Below are positions 6,396 to 7,049 of a DNA stretch of 7,049 nucleotides, in pieces; position 1 is the stretch's first letter; every line of letters begins with the position of its first letter. Source of the stretch: Gracilibacteraceae bacterium (GTDB lineage Bacteria; Bacillota; Desulfitobacteriia; Desulfitobacteriales; Syntrophobotulaceae); NCBI GenBank assembly GCA_031263945.1, contig JAISEW010000159.1, positions 1-7,049 of the forward strand, written 5' to 3'. The notes beneath the pieces are model-generated. The model was not told where the DNA came from, did not search any database, and saw nothing but the letters and a program-made list of their open reading frames with translations. The translations under genes and the position numbers were made by a program.

Positions 6396-7049
6396 TCACT
6401 TCATCACGCTCTTTGCCATGCCCACCAGCCTCACGGAATGATACACGTTATTGACGGCGCCGTGACCGCCGGAGGTCGCCGGCAGCACAAACTCCGCCAG
6501 GAATTTCGGCGTCCGCAGAGCGAGGATCATACAGGCGACGCCCCAAAATATGTGCATATTCAGCATCAGGGCGACGCCGAGTTTGGCGAGGGCAATCTGC
6601 ACCACGACCGTGAGCATGGATTTGAAAAAAGTGGCGAGATAGTTTTTAAATACGCCGCTGTCATTGTCCAAAAGCCCGGCGCAGGCTATGGGGATCCCCA
6701 CGCGCAGTATCAGCATTTCCAGCCCGCGCATGAGGAACTGGAAATAGAGCATGAAGTAGCAGATCATGAACACCAGGGCAAATATCGCCGTGACGATGCC
6801 CGCCGACGATACGCCGCTGACCCACGCCGCCCAAGTGTAGGCCGTCCCCTCGCCGACAGCTTGGAGTATCTGCGCGGACATATCCGTAACAATATCAGCC
6901 ATCCAGCCGTAAATAGCGGGGAAGCACAGAGCGACCGCCAGAGCTTTGACAAAGTTTATCACCAGATAATACGGCTCTTCCTCCGCGTCACTGCCGTTCC
7001 ACAGCACATAGGTGTCAAAACCCTTTTTGACAAATTTGAGGATAATGAG
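6396..7049 (-). CDS. TrbL/VirB6-like polytopic conjugal transfer protein, C-terminal part (5' end outside window)
   Basis: The reading frame is open to the right edge (217 residues visible), so a GTG at 7007 is internal and not a start. The protein is strongly hydrophobic, with about five membrane segments. Among them are a helix with FVKALAVALCFPAIYGWM, a long stretch centred on IFALVFMICYFMLYFQFLM, and another around MLTVVVQIALAKLGVALML. The features that suggest the Gram-positive TrbL/VirB6-like family are RGLEMLILRVGIPIACAGLL with a following DND, the late RTPKFLAEFVLPATSGG motif, and a short basic end. VirB6-like proteins form the inner-membrane translocation pore of type IV secretion. 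It is the first visible gene of the operon. The N-terminal part was not seen, so total length and start are unknown. Confidence 0.75.
   Translation of the reverse strand, partial: LIILKFVKKGFDTYVLWNGSDAEEEPYYLVINFVKALAVALCFPAIYGWMADIVTDMSAQILQAVGEGTAYTWAAWVSGVSSAGIVTAIFALVFMICYFMLYFQFLMRGLEMLILRVGIPIACAGLLDNDSGVFKNYLATFFKSMLTVVVQIALAKLGVALMLNMHIFWGVACMILALRTPKFLAEFVLPATSGGHGAVNNVYHSVRLVGMAKSVMK

Noticed and set aside
1..7049. CRISPR arrays, tRNA or rRNA genes, insertion sequences, internal promoters or terminators
   Set aside because: I looked for spaced repeats, inverted-repeat ends, clear stem-loops with T runs and RNA genes. Coding frames fill the window, with gaps of at most 22 bases, and none of these was seen.

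Overview
The window is one densely packed run of ten genes, all on the minus strand, so transcription runs from the right edge to the left edge. Base composition is moderately GC-rich. Shine-Dalgarno sites are strong (GGGAGG), and TTG and GTG starts are used alongside ATG. With the Gram-positive-type conjugation proteins, this suggests a GC-richer member of the Firmicutes, most likely Clostridia. That placement is inference: there is no rRNA or housekeeping gene to test it. Both edge genes are cut by the window.

Right part (about 7049 to 5832): three membrane-protein genes that look like a type IV secretion / conjugation channel. They are a TrbL/VirB6-like polytopic protein (5' end outside the window), a 69-residue two-helix membrane protein (possibly VirB2/TrbC-like), and a 106-residue PrgI/VirB3-like protein. 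Middle (5824 to 4691): a 377-residue soluble protein of unknown function with a very acidic C-terminal tail. Left part (4709 to 1): a Tad/Flp-type pilus module in the order A24 prepilin peptidase (TadV/CpaA type), CpaB/RcpC-like SAF protein, TadZ/CpaE-like P-loop ATPase, CpaF/TadA secretion ATPase, TadB-like and TadC-like inner-membrane platform proteins (the last is 3'-truncated by the window).

Gaps between adjacent genes are at most 22 bases and several genes overlap by 4 to 19 bases. No promoter or terminator is apparent inside, so the set is probably one polycistronic, translationally coupled operon. The likely biology is a conjugative or integrative element of a Gram-positive bacterium that carries its own Tad-type pilus machine next to the DNA-transfer channel. 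The pilus could serve mating-pair contact, or the two modules could form a combined apparatus. No pilin, VirB4, coupling protein, relaxase or integrase lies in the window, so the mobile-element assignment rests on the channel genes alone. No stretch over 300 bases lacks a gene.
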